Assembly: GCF_014633365.1 (NCBI RefSeq)
Contig: NC_068338.1
Location: forward strand, 50,417,716-50,481,715
Direction: 5' to 3'
Source: Diospyros lotus
Taxonomy: Eukaryota > Streptophyta > Magnoliopsida > Ericales > Ebenaceae
DNA length: 64,000 nucleotides
In this document: one piece after another, positions 48,910 to 61,561 of the stretch
Position numbering within the stretch: the stretch's first letter is position 1
Layout: each line of letters starts with the position of its first letter
Position numbers and translations under genes: made by a program
Notes under the pieces: model-generated
The model's database searches: none
What the model was told of the DNA's origin: nothing
Seen by the model: the letters and a program-made list of their open reading frames with translations, nothing else

Positions 48910-51900
48910 ATGGCGTCCCGAGCGCTCTCCTTATCTTCTCTTTCCTCTCTATCTCCGATTTCCCTTTCTCACCATCTCGCTTGCTCTACCCCTTCTTCTC
49001 TCAGATTCTACTCTTCTAAGCCAATCGTCGTTGTCAACAAATCAGTACAATCTCACTATGACGAACAGACGCCAGCCGACACCCGTGTATCGATTTCCAC
49101 ACCCGAGGTCGAAGGAACTGGAGCGGCCGCACCAACCCGAGGGGATATCTTCCTCGAACGCCAGAAGTCCTTCGCGGCTGCTACTACAGTGCTCGCGGCG
49201 TGTACGAAGAAGAAGAAGAAGAAGAAGATAGATAAAGTCGGTGGGTCCGTGAAGGTCTCCTTGCCGAGCTGTTATGGTTGTGGTGCTCCTTTACAGACTT
49301 CGGAAACGGATGCTCCTGGCTATGTGGATCCTGATACATATCAATTGGTAAGGTCTCTTCATGGGTTGCAAGTCATTCAGGCATTGGATTCAATGGGTTT
49401 GAAATAACGCCCACCAAGTGTGTGTGGAAATTTACTTTTTAAAATCAGAGATTAACTTTTGAAATTTCTTACGCTTTCTCTATGTGTTAGATGTGGCAAA
49501 ATGACGATGCCTACCAGATGTTTGCTGTTATTGGTCCATGGGGCCTGACTAATGTCATATATGGATTCATATGTTAAAGTTTGCAGTTAGCATTAGTGAA
49601 TCACTGCATTTTAGATATCGTCTTATCAGTATTGCTTTACCAGAAAGGAAGACCTTAAAAGCAGCAGTAAACTGTTCCTGTTGGCACCCTGGTTCATCGG
49701 TTCAAACCCAGATTAGTCTCTCTCAAGTGGAAGGTCATCTTCCACATGTGGCTTTCCTTAGGCCTGCAGTTTCCTTTTTGTTATCTTTTGACAAATGCGA
49801 TATGACATATTAAGGTTATAACTTAATATATCATACTGCAGAAAATATTAGACTAGCCCAAGAAATATGAGCATGTAACATCTAATTTTAATACTTGACC
49901 CAAAGATGCCATTGTTTGTTCTTTGTGCAGAAGAAGAAACACCACCAACTTAGAAAAGTTATCTGTGGAAGGTGCCGGCTGTTGTCTCATGGGCACATGG
50001 TTACTGCTGTCGGTGGACATGGAGGTTATTCTGGTGGGAAACAGTTTGTGTCAGCTGAAGAGCTTCGCAAGAAGCTATCACACTTGCGACACGAGAAAGC
50101 TTTGATAGTTAAATTGGTAAATTAAGCATTCAGAGCTGCAGTATGCAATTTTTTTGAAAACTTGCTTTAAACTTGTTACCTTCAGGATGTAAGCAATCAG
50201 CAGTCTAGAATTTTGATTTAGATGCCAATTTATTTGTTTATTTATTTATTCTTCAATTCGTGCTTAATCATATGTAGGTTGATATAGTGGATTTTAATGG
50301 TAGCTTTCTGGGTCGTGTGCGTGATCTTGCTGGTGCAAATCCCATAATATTGGTTGTAACTAAGGTAATATTTATGTCAATTAAATTTTTAGCTATATAA
50401 TTTCATTTTCTTGTTTTCTCAATCAAGTTGCATGTATCTGTTTCCATATTGTGTCCTTTTCAAGGTTGATCTCCTTCCTAAAGGGACCAACCTTGATTGT
50501 GTTGGCGATTGGGTTGTGGAAGCTACCATGAAAAAGAAACTCAAGTAAGTATTTCACCTCCATCACTTGCTCCCTTTTTGTTAGATGCTGAAGTGGTTTC
50601 TTAGCAGTGGAAATCTCCTATAGTGTTTCAATCTTAATTTTTGCAGTGTTCTGAGTGTTCGCCTAACAAGCTCAAAGTCTCTAGTTGGCATTGCTGGAGT
50701 GGTGTCTGAAATTCAAAAGGAGAAAAAGGTTTGACACAACCCTCCTATTAGGTGCTGGTGGTCACATGTCAAAAATGTTTACAGACCTAAAGAATGAAAG
50801 GGAAAATTTTGCATGACAAATGCATGAAATAAAAAACAAAAGGGCTAGTCAACAATCATACTATTATGTTTGTTTCATTGTGACTGGCTTCATGAAATTG
50901 CAACATGGATCAATGAACATTGAGAATTATATTATACCAACATTAAATCTCATAATGTGTGCCACAATATCCGTTGTTATAATATGCATCTGTATTAGAC
51001 AAACACAAATATGCTTCTTATTTTTGCTTTCCGATTAAAATAAGAAAATTGTATTTCTTAGTAAAGAGAAAACCACAAAGCTCTGAATAAGGGTTGCGTT
51101 ACCAGCTATCACTTTGCTAATACAATAGAAACTAAATCCCTTATATTTCAAAAATCTTGGATTGGTCAAGTTGATCAACCAATTTGGCCACACTCACCAT
51201 CGCACTAAATATCCAAGGGTGGAAGAGGGGAATTGTTTTTTCTTGTCTGTACATCCAGAGGAGGCAAAAACCTATGCATGGTGGTAAAATGTGTGAGGCC
51301 TCCAACTAATATGAGGGGAGTAAGGCATGCTCTCTATTAGGAAGCAGTTGAGTGGGATGAGGCACCTCATTTTTCTCAAGCACGTCAAGACAGCTAGAAA
51401 ATGAAAGCTTTGTCATCATGAAATTTTGTTTAATAAAATGGTTGAATTTGGAAGAAAATTGTTGTAAAAAAATTAATGAAACAGACAGCAAATGGATGAC
51501 AAGTGACATTGATCTCACGCAGGCCCTATCTTTTGGCTACTAATATGGGGGTTGTGATTTGCCTAGAACAAAAACATTGCAAGAGGATATGGGGATAAGT
51601 CATGACCTCGTAGAAAAAGTCTTAAATATTTATGGGCAGATATGGTCCGAGTGTGGATGGAATATGAGAAGCCCTTAAACATGACATTGGGTGTAATGTC
51701 TTTACAAAATATAAGAATATGGATAGAAAGGCTTGAAAAACTAAAGTTCATATAGCTACCCCATCTAGTGAAATTAACACCGGTTATTGTCATTTATCAT
51801 AAATAAATAAAAAATTCAGCATGACACAAAAAGGAATAATCAATCAAGTGTATGTCTCTTGCTTGGACATGGTACACATTAAGTAAAAAATAGGATTTTT

Positions 51901-54900
51901 AATAGGCCAACTACCCACTAAATACAAAAAGTTGATGAAAAAGGGTTCAGTTTCCTAGCAATTGTGCTATGAAATAACAAGTGGCTTGTGGACATAGAAG
52001 CCAAGGTTCCAGTACCTCCCCTGGTATCACGAATTAGGATGAACTTCCCAATGCATGGGTCAAAAGTGACCTAGATTGCTCTGGGTCAGGAACTAGATTG
52101 CCATTTTTGGTGATCCAGACTTTCAATGAGATTCCCAAAAAATTTTAAGCTTATAGCATAATTTGTCATCAAGGGTTGTCCTTTTTTGTCAATATGAAAG
52201 CATATTCACATAGATTGAAGAGAGGCAAACCTGTTGAGGGTGGTCTGAAGTCCATCAGACAAGTCACGTGCTGGTGACCTACTATGTGTGAAGCTCATGC
52301 GCTCGCAACCAAGTTGCATGTGTGGGTGCGTTGACCTTCCCTTCATAGATCTGTTTTTGCGCACGATGTTGTTGGAGATAGGTGAACCACCTCTGATGAC
52401 TATTCTGTGTTATCTTCCAGTTTTCATTGTAACCTTTCTTGGCATTTTGTTGTCATGAGAGGGCTGCTTCAGCTTTTAACATTCTGTTATTGCGTGGGCT
52501 TACAGTATTCTTGTGTGGCCTTCCTAACTTTTTGTTGTTTTATGGTTGAAACTTGAAATAATATTAATTGTTTTAACATTGAAAATGAACTCAATGACAG
52601 CATTGAAATAGAGGAAAAAATATCACCATGATAATTTTAGAACACCAATAAAAGTTTAATTTTTGTTTAAAAATGAAACAAGTCTTAGAAAAATCGGGAT
52701 TGCTTGCTTGATTTGATATTGAGATGGCTTTGAAAATATATACAAGTTACAACTTAATCTCTTTCCTATAAAGTAGGAAAGGATTTTAGTAATCTACTCC
52801 TAAAAACTAGGAACAACTATCTCCTAAAGTTTAGGAGATAAAAACAGATATAAAATACAAATTTACAATAACTAAAACATAATTTAAATAACTTAAGATA
52901 ATCTGATTTAATCTTCTTTGCACAGCTTTCACACTCCTATTTAATTTAGACTTCTTCTTCCACTTGGAGCCTTATTTCCATCCAACACTCCCTCTCAAGC
53001 TGGTGAATAGATGGAAGTCATTCCTAGCTTGCTAATTAGGAACTCAAAACATAGTCTTGCAACTGTTTTTGTTAGAACATTAGCTACTTGATCAGTAGAA
53101 GGTATATAGGACAGATTTGTCCCTCCTTCTTCAATATCCCGCTTTATAAAACTTCGGTCTATTCTCACATGTTTCATTCGATCATGTTGTACCGGATTTT
53201 TAACAATACTGATAGTTGATTTGCTATCACTAAATACCTTTGTTTGTTGAGACAAAGGCATCCCCAAGTCTTCCATTAGCCTTTCCAACCAAATCACCTC
53301 ACATATCCCATGAGCAATTGCACAGAACTCAGCTTCAGCACTACTACGATCCACAACATATTGCTTCTTGTTTCTCCATGTAACTACATTTTCCCAAACC
53401 TTGGTACAATACCCTGAGGTTGATCGGCTGTCTTCTCTAGAACCAGCTCAGTCAGTATCCACATAGCCTTCAATTCCCCTATTTTTGGTTTTCTTAAACA
53501 TCAATCCCTTTCTCGGTGTCCCCTTTAGGTATCTTAGAACATGTTGAACATCCCTCATGTGTCTTTGAATAGGAGAATGCATGTATTGACTGATTACACT
53601 TACTGAATAGGCTATATCTGGCCTCGTTAGAGACAAATAAATCAATCTCCCTACTAACCTTTGATACCTCTCTTTTTCCACCGGAGTATTATCACCATTT
53701 TCTTCAACTTTCCTTCCCTTTTCCAAGGGAGTTCCAGCTGGTCTGCAGGCCATCATTCCTGTATCTTTTAGCAAATCCAGGGTATATTTTCGTTGTGAGA
53801 TGAATAGGCCTTCTTTGATTCGGACAACTTCCATGCCTAGGAAATATCTCATGGTTCCTAGGTCTTTTACTTCAAATTCAGCTTTCAATTGCTTCTTTAG
53901 GTTATCAATTTCCTGCAAATCATCCCCTGTTACAATAATATCATCAACATAAACAATGAAAATCACCCTTTTTCTATTTTCAGTGGGTTTAATAAACAAG
54001 GTGTGATCAGATTGTCCTTGTTTATATCCTAATTGGTTGAGAGTCATGCTGAATTTATGAAACCAAGCCCTCGGTGACTGCTTTAATCCATAGAGGGACT
54101 TCTTTAGCTTGCATACTCTTCCATTATAAACCACATGCTCAAAACCGGGGGAACCTTCATATAGATTTCCTCATCCAAGTCGCCATTAAGGAAAGCATTC
54201 TTAATGTCAAATTGGAAAAGGGGCCAATCTAAATTCACAGCAATAGATAATAATACCCGAATAGAATTTAGCTTGGCAAACGGTGCAAATGTCTTCTCAT
54301 AATCAATCCCATAGGTTTGAGTGAAGTCTTGGGTAACCAATCTAGCCTTGTATTTTTCAATGCTCCCATCTGCATTATGTTTTATTGTAAACACCCACCT
54401 ACATCCAACCGGCTTCTTGTTAGGAGGCAGTGGAACAATCTCCCAAGTCTTGTTTCCTACTAGGGCAGCCATTTCTTCCATCACAACCACTCTCCACTTA
54501 GGATCACTCATAGCATTCTGAATATTTTTAGGAACTTCAGTGTTGTCAATCTTGGCCACAAATTCCCTGAACTGTGGAGATAATTTGGCATATGTTAAAT
54601 GGTTAGACATAGGATATTTGACACAAGACCTTACCCCTTTTCTCAAAGCTATAGGAACAACCCAATCCAAACCATCTTCCTCTCTAACGTTGCTGTCAAT
54701 ATTATTTCTGAGTATAGCCGTCCCCTCGTCATTAACCATATTTTCTTCTAATGGACCAGCATTTGAAAGTAATGGCTGGTTTTGCTTTGGTTCTGGTCGG
54801 CCTTTAGGTCTTCTAGAGTAAGTAAACAGAGGGTTATCAGTTGTTGTGGGAGGCTTATGAGGACCAAATTTAGGGTTATAACCTTTTTTCTCATGCCCAG

Positions 54901-57900
54901 AATGATGAAGAGATTCAGAGGTATGAGAAATAGAGGAGGAATCAGCAGGAGCAGGCTCAATAAGGGAAACAACTGGTTCTGCCAGTGTGTTATCACAAGG
55001 TGTTGAGAATGTTCCCCCTTGAGAACACACTGGTAGGATAGGATCAATGGGAAAAACAGAGGGAAGAGGATTAGTAGGGACTAGTTTTGTACCTGTGATG
55101 GGATAAAAGGGAATATCCTCATAGAAGGTAACATCGGTAGACACAAAAAATCTGTGATTTGTAGAACAATAGCACTTGTATCCTTTTTGAGAGGGTGAAT
55201 ACCGAACAAAGATGCATTTGTGAGCTTTGGGGTCTAATTTGGTTCGAGATAGAGCATTGTTGTGAACATACACAATGCACCCAAAGACTTTAGGATCAAT
55301 GGAAAAAATGTTAAGAGGTATTCGGATATAGAGTGCAAAGAATGCTAAGGGGGGTTTGAAATTGCAAAGTTTTGGAAGGTAGACGATTGATTAAATAAGC
55401 GGCTGTGAGAACTGCTTCTCCCCAATAGGAGTGAGGGACATTAGTGGTAAATATCATAGCTCTTGCCACCTCTAGGAGATGTCAATTTTTTCTTTCAACT
55501 ACCCCATTTCGTTGGGGTGTATATGGACAAGAGTTTTGGTGAAAGATACCATACTCCGCCAAGTAGTTTGTGAAATCATTGGAGAAATACTCTCGGCCAT
55601 TATCGGTTCGAAGGATTTTAATAGAGGTTTGGAACATATTCATAATAAACTTATGAAATCTTTTGAATATGTTACTAGCTTTTGATTTTTCCCTCATTAA
55701 ATACACCCAACAAGCTCTAGAATGATCATCAATGAAGGTAATAAACCACCTAGAACCAGTGATATTAGGACATTTAGAGGGTCCCCAAATATCACTATGA
55801 ATCAAATGGAAAGGATTAGAAGGCTTATAAAATTGAATAGGATGATGTGATCTAGGTTGTTTAGCAAGAGTGCATTGTTCACATAAAAAAATTTGCTCTT
55901 TATTGCTGAAAATATTGGGATACAAAGATTTGAGATAAGGGAAGCTAGGGTGTCCTAAGCGTTTATGCCATAACAAGACCTTTGCATTGGTAGTCACACT
56001 TAAGACAGCTTTATTTGAAGAAATAGGGAAATCTTCTGCAAGACAATAAAGGCCGTCCATCACCTTAGCATTGCCAATCATCCTCCCTGAGGCTTGGTCC
56101 TGAAACACACAATAGGAATGGTAGAAAATTACATTGCAATCCATATCCTTGGTGATTTGACTGACTAAGAGTAAGTTATGTTGCAAACCAAGAACATGTA
56201 GTACAGAATTCAGCCTTAGGTTAGATATACATACTGTTCCCATTCCCACAGCAGGTGAGGTGGTTCCATCAGCCATAGATATATTGAGGGAGGAGTTACA
56301 TAGGGTATAATCAGTCATTGAGCATGTAGAATTTGTCATATGATCTGATGCACCAGTATCAACTACCCATATGTTATTAGAAAACCTTTTAGAAGCTAAG
56401 GAGTAGAGCTGGGAATTACGTTGCAAGGCTACTGATGCAGTGGACTGTGGATTAATAGTGCTGGATTGGGTTGTACCTTGATTAAGAAGCCTATATATAA
56501 GGCTTGTATCTGATCTTCGGATAGGTTCAAACTAGGTTTAGTTTCTGCTGAAACTTCTACATTATATGCAGATTTGGGGCTCTCCTTCTTGGATCGTGGC
56601 TTCCAATTTGCTGGTTTGTCATGGATTTTCCAACAGGTTTCCTTAGTATGATAGGATTTCTTGCAATGGTCACACCATATTTTTTGCTTTACCTTGAGTC
56701 TTGGAAAAAAAATCTTCCTGTTTGATAGAGGCAAGAGCCGAGTTTTGGTGTGGCAAACCAGGGTTGGTTTGATGTTGAAGCATCACCTTACGCTTGCTTT
56801 CCTCCCTTCTTACTTCTGCAAATACTTCCTTAAGATATGGTAAGGGCTTTGTGCCCAAGATTCTCCCTCGAACTTCATCCAAATCAGGATTAAGGTCATG
56901 TAGGAAGTCAAAAATTCGATCTTTTTCTATCATCTTATTGTATTTGTTGCTATCTGTTGGAGATTCCCAACTGATGATATAAAATATATCCATTTCATGC
57001 CACAATTCCACCAAAGCATTAAAATATTCAGTAACACTGCTCATACCTTGTTTGGTTGTCCTAATGGCAGATCGGATTTCAAAGCATTGAGAGGAATTTT
57101 CTAAGTCCGAGTACATCTCTTGGACTGATTCCCAAATCTCTTTTGTTGTTTTGTAGAATAGGTATGTCCTCCCAATTTTAGGCTCCATAGAGTTGATCAA
57201 CCAAGCCATGATAGTGGAATTTTTTGCCTCCCAAAGACCATAGGTGGTTGCCGTGGATGGTGGAGTGAGGATAGATCCGGTTAGATAACCAGATTTGCCC
57301 TTGCCCTTGACCACTAGCATTACCGATTGAGACCACTCTCTAAAATTGCTCTCATTTAGCTTGTGCTGAGTAATTTGTAGAGGGTAGTTATCGATAGGTG
57401 TTGCAGAGAAATTTGATAAAGACGGAAGTGGGGGAAAGGTTCTAGGAGAACTGGTGGCTGAGGCTTCAGTTAGGGTTGGATTTGGGTTATTTTCAGCCAT
57501 GATCGAAACTGAAAGAAAAACACTGCTGCTTCTGATCGAACCAACAGCTCTGATACCATGAAACAAGTCTTAGAAAAATCGGGATTGCTTGCTTGATTTG
57601 ATATTGAGATGGCTTTGAAAATATATACAAGTTACAACTTAATCTTTTTCCTATAAAGTAGGAAAGGATTTTAGTAATCTACTCCTAAAAACTAGGAACA
57701 ACTATCTCCTAAAGTTTAGGAGATAAAAACAGATATAAAATACAAATTTACAATAACTAAAACATAATTTAAATAACTTAAGATAATCTGATTTAATCTT
57801 CTTTGCATAGCTTTCACACTCCTCTTTAATTTAGACTTCTTCTTCCACTTGGAGCCTTATTTCCGTCCAACAAAAAATAACAAGATATATAATTTAATCA

Positions 57901-59562
57901 ATATAAATTTATTATTGTCCCAAGTAAATTTTCAAAATGTACCATGGCCCCAAGTAATGTACTAACTAAGTCTACCCCCCACGTACCGCCTATTATACTA
58001 GGTTACGTATCCATATCAAAGCCCCTAGTGTTTCGCAATCATGGCAACTTTGTTCATGATTTGACCACTCTTCTTCCACATCTAATAGTGTTCCACAATT
58101 TGCCATCTCCTTCAAAATTTTCACGGAGTATAGAACCACTAGGTTCGATATGAAGTCACTTTTGCTTTTGCGGCCCAAAATATATAATGTGGGATCACTT
58201 AATTATCTTCCAGTTAAGGTTTTATCATGGTATTCAATTAGTGGTACAGAATATGTTCCAGAGGTTAACCTCTATATGGTGAATCATCTTATATAGTTGC
58301 GTAGAATAACCTAATAGTTTATCACATTATATTTTATGTTGTGCAAGAACACTTTTTGAAGTTTACATCTAAACTTACTATTTTATTACCATAGGTGTAT
58401 AAGTAGGGTGAGTTTTGGTAGCAATGGTAAGGTTGCTACTTTGTGACCTGAAAATCACCAAGTTCGAGTTGTGGAAATAACCTCTTTGCAAAACAAAAGT
58501 AAGGTTACATACGAGGGTGACCACCAATTCTTGCAAAGCGGGAAGCTTTGTGCACTGAGGATGCCCTATATATACAGGTGATAATATGCATATATCAACT
58601 GTGGGTTGAAGGTGGGATATGAACATAATCAAATAAATGGGTCAGGTAGCATGTACAGACATTGCATAGTAAACAGGGAAATATGCATGGACTATTGCTT
58701 TTAGTATTTTAGGTATACATAGTATAAAATCAGTTTCATGATCTGCTGCTTATAATTGCAATTGTCCCTCAGAATAGCTAAATGAACAGATGTATTTGCT
58801 ATCATATCGTAGATGCTGAACCTAAAACCTGAGAATATTATGTCAAAGCATGGTTATATCGTAGATTTTTCTAAGATTCATCTTCCTATATCAGGACATT
58901 GTTTCTTAAATCCAAATTCAAACCTCTGATTTCAGAACTATTCATAGTAAAAATAATAGTATAACAGATAAAGGTACTCCTTTCTCTAAGGACTTAACCT
59001 TTTAGAGGGATAGGTGGTTAACAATTTAATATGGTGTCAAAGTAAACAATGTTCTTGGTTTAAATCTCACTGGCTACATAATATTTAAATAGTTGCCATG
59101 TGTTTGCTTTGTGTCACACATGAGGGGGAAGATAGAGTTAACAGTTTATTCTTTTAGATAAAGTTAATGGTTAACATGTAATATGAAGCATTAGACCTAT
59201 CTTCTTTGAGCTTTTTTGCTACTTTAGACTCATTCTTAATGGCCTGGTCTTCTTTCAACATTTTCACTGCTTCAAATCTCATACTTCATTTGTCTTTTTG
59301 GCAATATTTTACTTATTATAATAGTTTTCCAAGGATGGGCAGTCTTTAATTCCTACCTCCAGGGTCAATCATATCATTTTAATGATGCACATCTATTCAA
59401 TTCTTGCTTTCCTTGCAACATGAATTATTGATTGTGTTACTTTTGTGCAGGGACGAGATGTGTACATTCTGGTAAGAAAGTTTGAACTGGTGACTTGAGT
59501 AGATGTACTAAATCAAGTTCAGAAATTATTATCATAACTGGAATGTTTAGCTTCATTTAACA

Positions 59563-59593
<31 letters not shown>

Positions 59594-59613
59594 AAAAAAA
59601 AAATAAAAATAAA

Positions 59614-59656
<43 letters not shown>

Positions 59657-61528
59657 GAAACTATTAAATGTTCAGATCTATTTTCAGGCAGTGTGATTGC
59701 TTGTAGTGAAGCTAAGGAACATGGAAGTGGATCTTCTGCAATGGGGAAACCCTACTTTCAGATCTATTTTCGATAAATTGACAAATGCTTTCATCCTTAT
59801 TTCAGGGTGCAGCTAATGTTGGAAAATCTGCATTCATTAGTGCCCTATTGAGTAAGTCAAAGTCATCAAGTTATGTGCTTTCTTGAGGTGACTTGGTCAT
59901 TATTTTATTTTGGTAGATTCATGTCAGCTCTTAGAGATCTGACAAGAGTTGTCGAGAATTCTAGAGAACAAGGTCGAATTTGAAAGAAGAACAGAGAGGG
60001 AAAGAGAGAAATGAAGAAGAGAGATTGGGAGAATTGAGAGAGAATTTTCAGAATTTGAATTAAAACTTCTCGTGCCTTCCTTGGGGACGATCAACCTCTA
60101 TTTATACTGATTCCCCAAGTCGCATGGGAGTTCTTTCCCACCAAAAGCAATAACTGCCTAGGTACAACCATACAAAGCATACACTTAGTGCTAGGCTTCT
60201 CAGCCGTTACTTCCCCCCTATTCACATGTACGTCATAACAAGTAGGTACATAATAATTCACATAAGATTTATTTCAACTTAACTCGTAATAGCCATTGCT
60301 GAAAAATTTTAAGAAGTTCTACTGAAGGTACAAATTTAGAAAGTAGCAGATTGGAAATCCTATTCCATTTCTTGGTTAGTTTGTTTCCTAATTTCAATTG
60401 TTTCTGTTTGTAAAATAGGGTTTGTTGACATCCTATAATAACACTCTTATTATATTTTGAAAGCAGCTTTGGATTGAATATTTAATTATCACAGAGATTT
60501 GTTCTCTGCCTTGTCATACATCAATTGGTACCAGGGCTTTAGATCTGTTCTCAACCCTATCCTACATCATTTCTTGTCCGAATCAACACATTTCTATATG
60601 ACTATATCTTGATAGTCACTGTTCCAGAATGTTGAAGTTCGGAGAAGACTGCTAGTTAGTGGATATGAGTTGTTGATTTTTTTTAAATTCGATTTTCTAT
60701 GGACTTCCACCATATTCCATGTATCATGTTCAGCATTGCCAGTTTTTGTGGTATCTACTGATTCATGGTGGTGATGCAGTACTTTGTTCTTTCTGACACT
60801 AAGAGGAGTTTTATTATTATTATTATGATTATGCTTTTGTTAGTCTCAATTGTTTAAGATTTTATTTTGAATTTCTAATCATTACTTTCCAAATTGTACA
60901 TTGAGCATTGTACATAGTGGCCTTTGTCAATATCTTGAGGGTGCTTTCCTTCCTATCACGGGGGTCTTGTGGTGCATTTCCCATGCAAAGGCTTGCCTCT
61001 TGTGCTACCATCTGTGCTGGATGGGCTGACTTGCTGATAAACTTCTAGTGACAAGAGTCGAGCTTTGGGCGCACAAGGTGCAGTCCCACATCAGTGGTTT
61101 ACTAACTTGTATTTAGGGAGCACTTGCCTATAGATAAAGAAGTCTCCACTAGTTTTGTAATCAAATACAAGTTAGATATTACTGTATTCAATCCAGTAAC
61201 ATTGGATTCTTTGTGCATCAATTAAATCCCACTCAAGCATTCTTATTGGAGGGAAGCCCAGTTGGGAACTAGAAGAAATTAAGATCCAACGAGAGACATA
61301 TGTATATACACAATAAGAACACAGAGGGGGTGCTCATCTCTCTCAACCCACATGTCCCTCTGCTCTTTTCTCTTCCTTGGCTATTCCACTTCCTTTTAAT
61401 TATATCAAATCAAAAGTAATGGAATTTCTAGCTGAGATGGGCAAGAAAAAGTGTATATATATATATAGAGAGAGAGAGAGACTCGGACAATCCTCTGGTG
61501 CAAGAATATTTGGAGGAGCCCAAGACTC

Positions 61529-61561
<33 letters not shown>

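Larger units (their letters stand above)
52674..57872 (-). mobile_element. Nearly complete Ty1/copia retrotransposon, antisense in NOA1 intron 5
   Basis: The 5,199-bp element has two 314-bp LTRs (52674-52987 and 57559-57872) that differ at only four positions. The flanks are AAAAA on both sides (52669-52673 and 57873-57877). A perfect tRNA-iMet primer site TGGTATCAGAGC (57547-57558) abuts the 5' LTR, and a purine tract (TTGAGAGGGAG) abuts the 3' LTR. Gag, protease, integrase, reverse transcriptase and RNase H appear in copia order, but several frameshifts and a nonsense codon break the polyprotein. It lies opposite to NOA1 transcription, so the host transcript reads it in antisense. Confidence 0.95.

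Noticed and set aside
49571..49813. 80-codon plus-strand frame in NOA1 intron 1, and a GGTTCAAACCC B-box-like motif there
   Set aside because: Exons 1 and 2 of NOA1 join without it. A single B-box-like match without a clear tRNA fold or SINE body is not enough to call a feature.
56661..56982. Plus-strand frames over the copia gag
   Set aside because: They are antisense shadows of gag.
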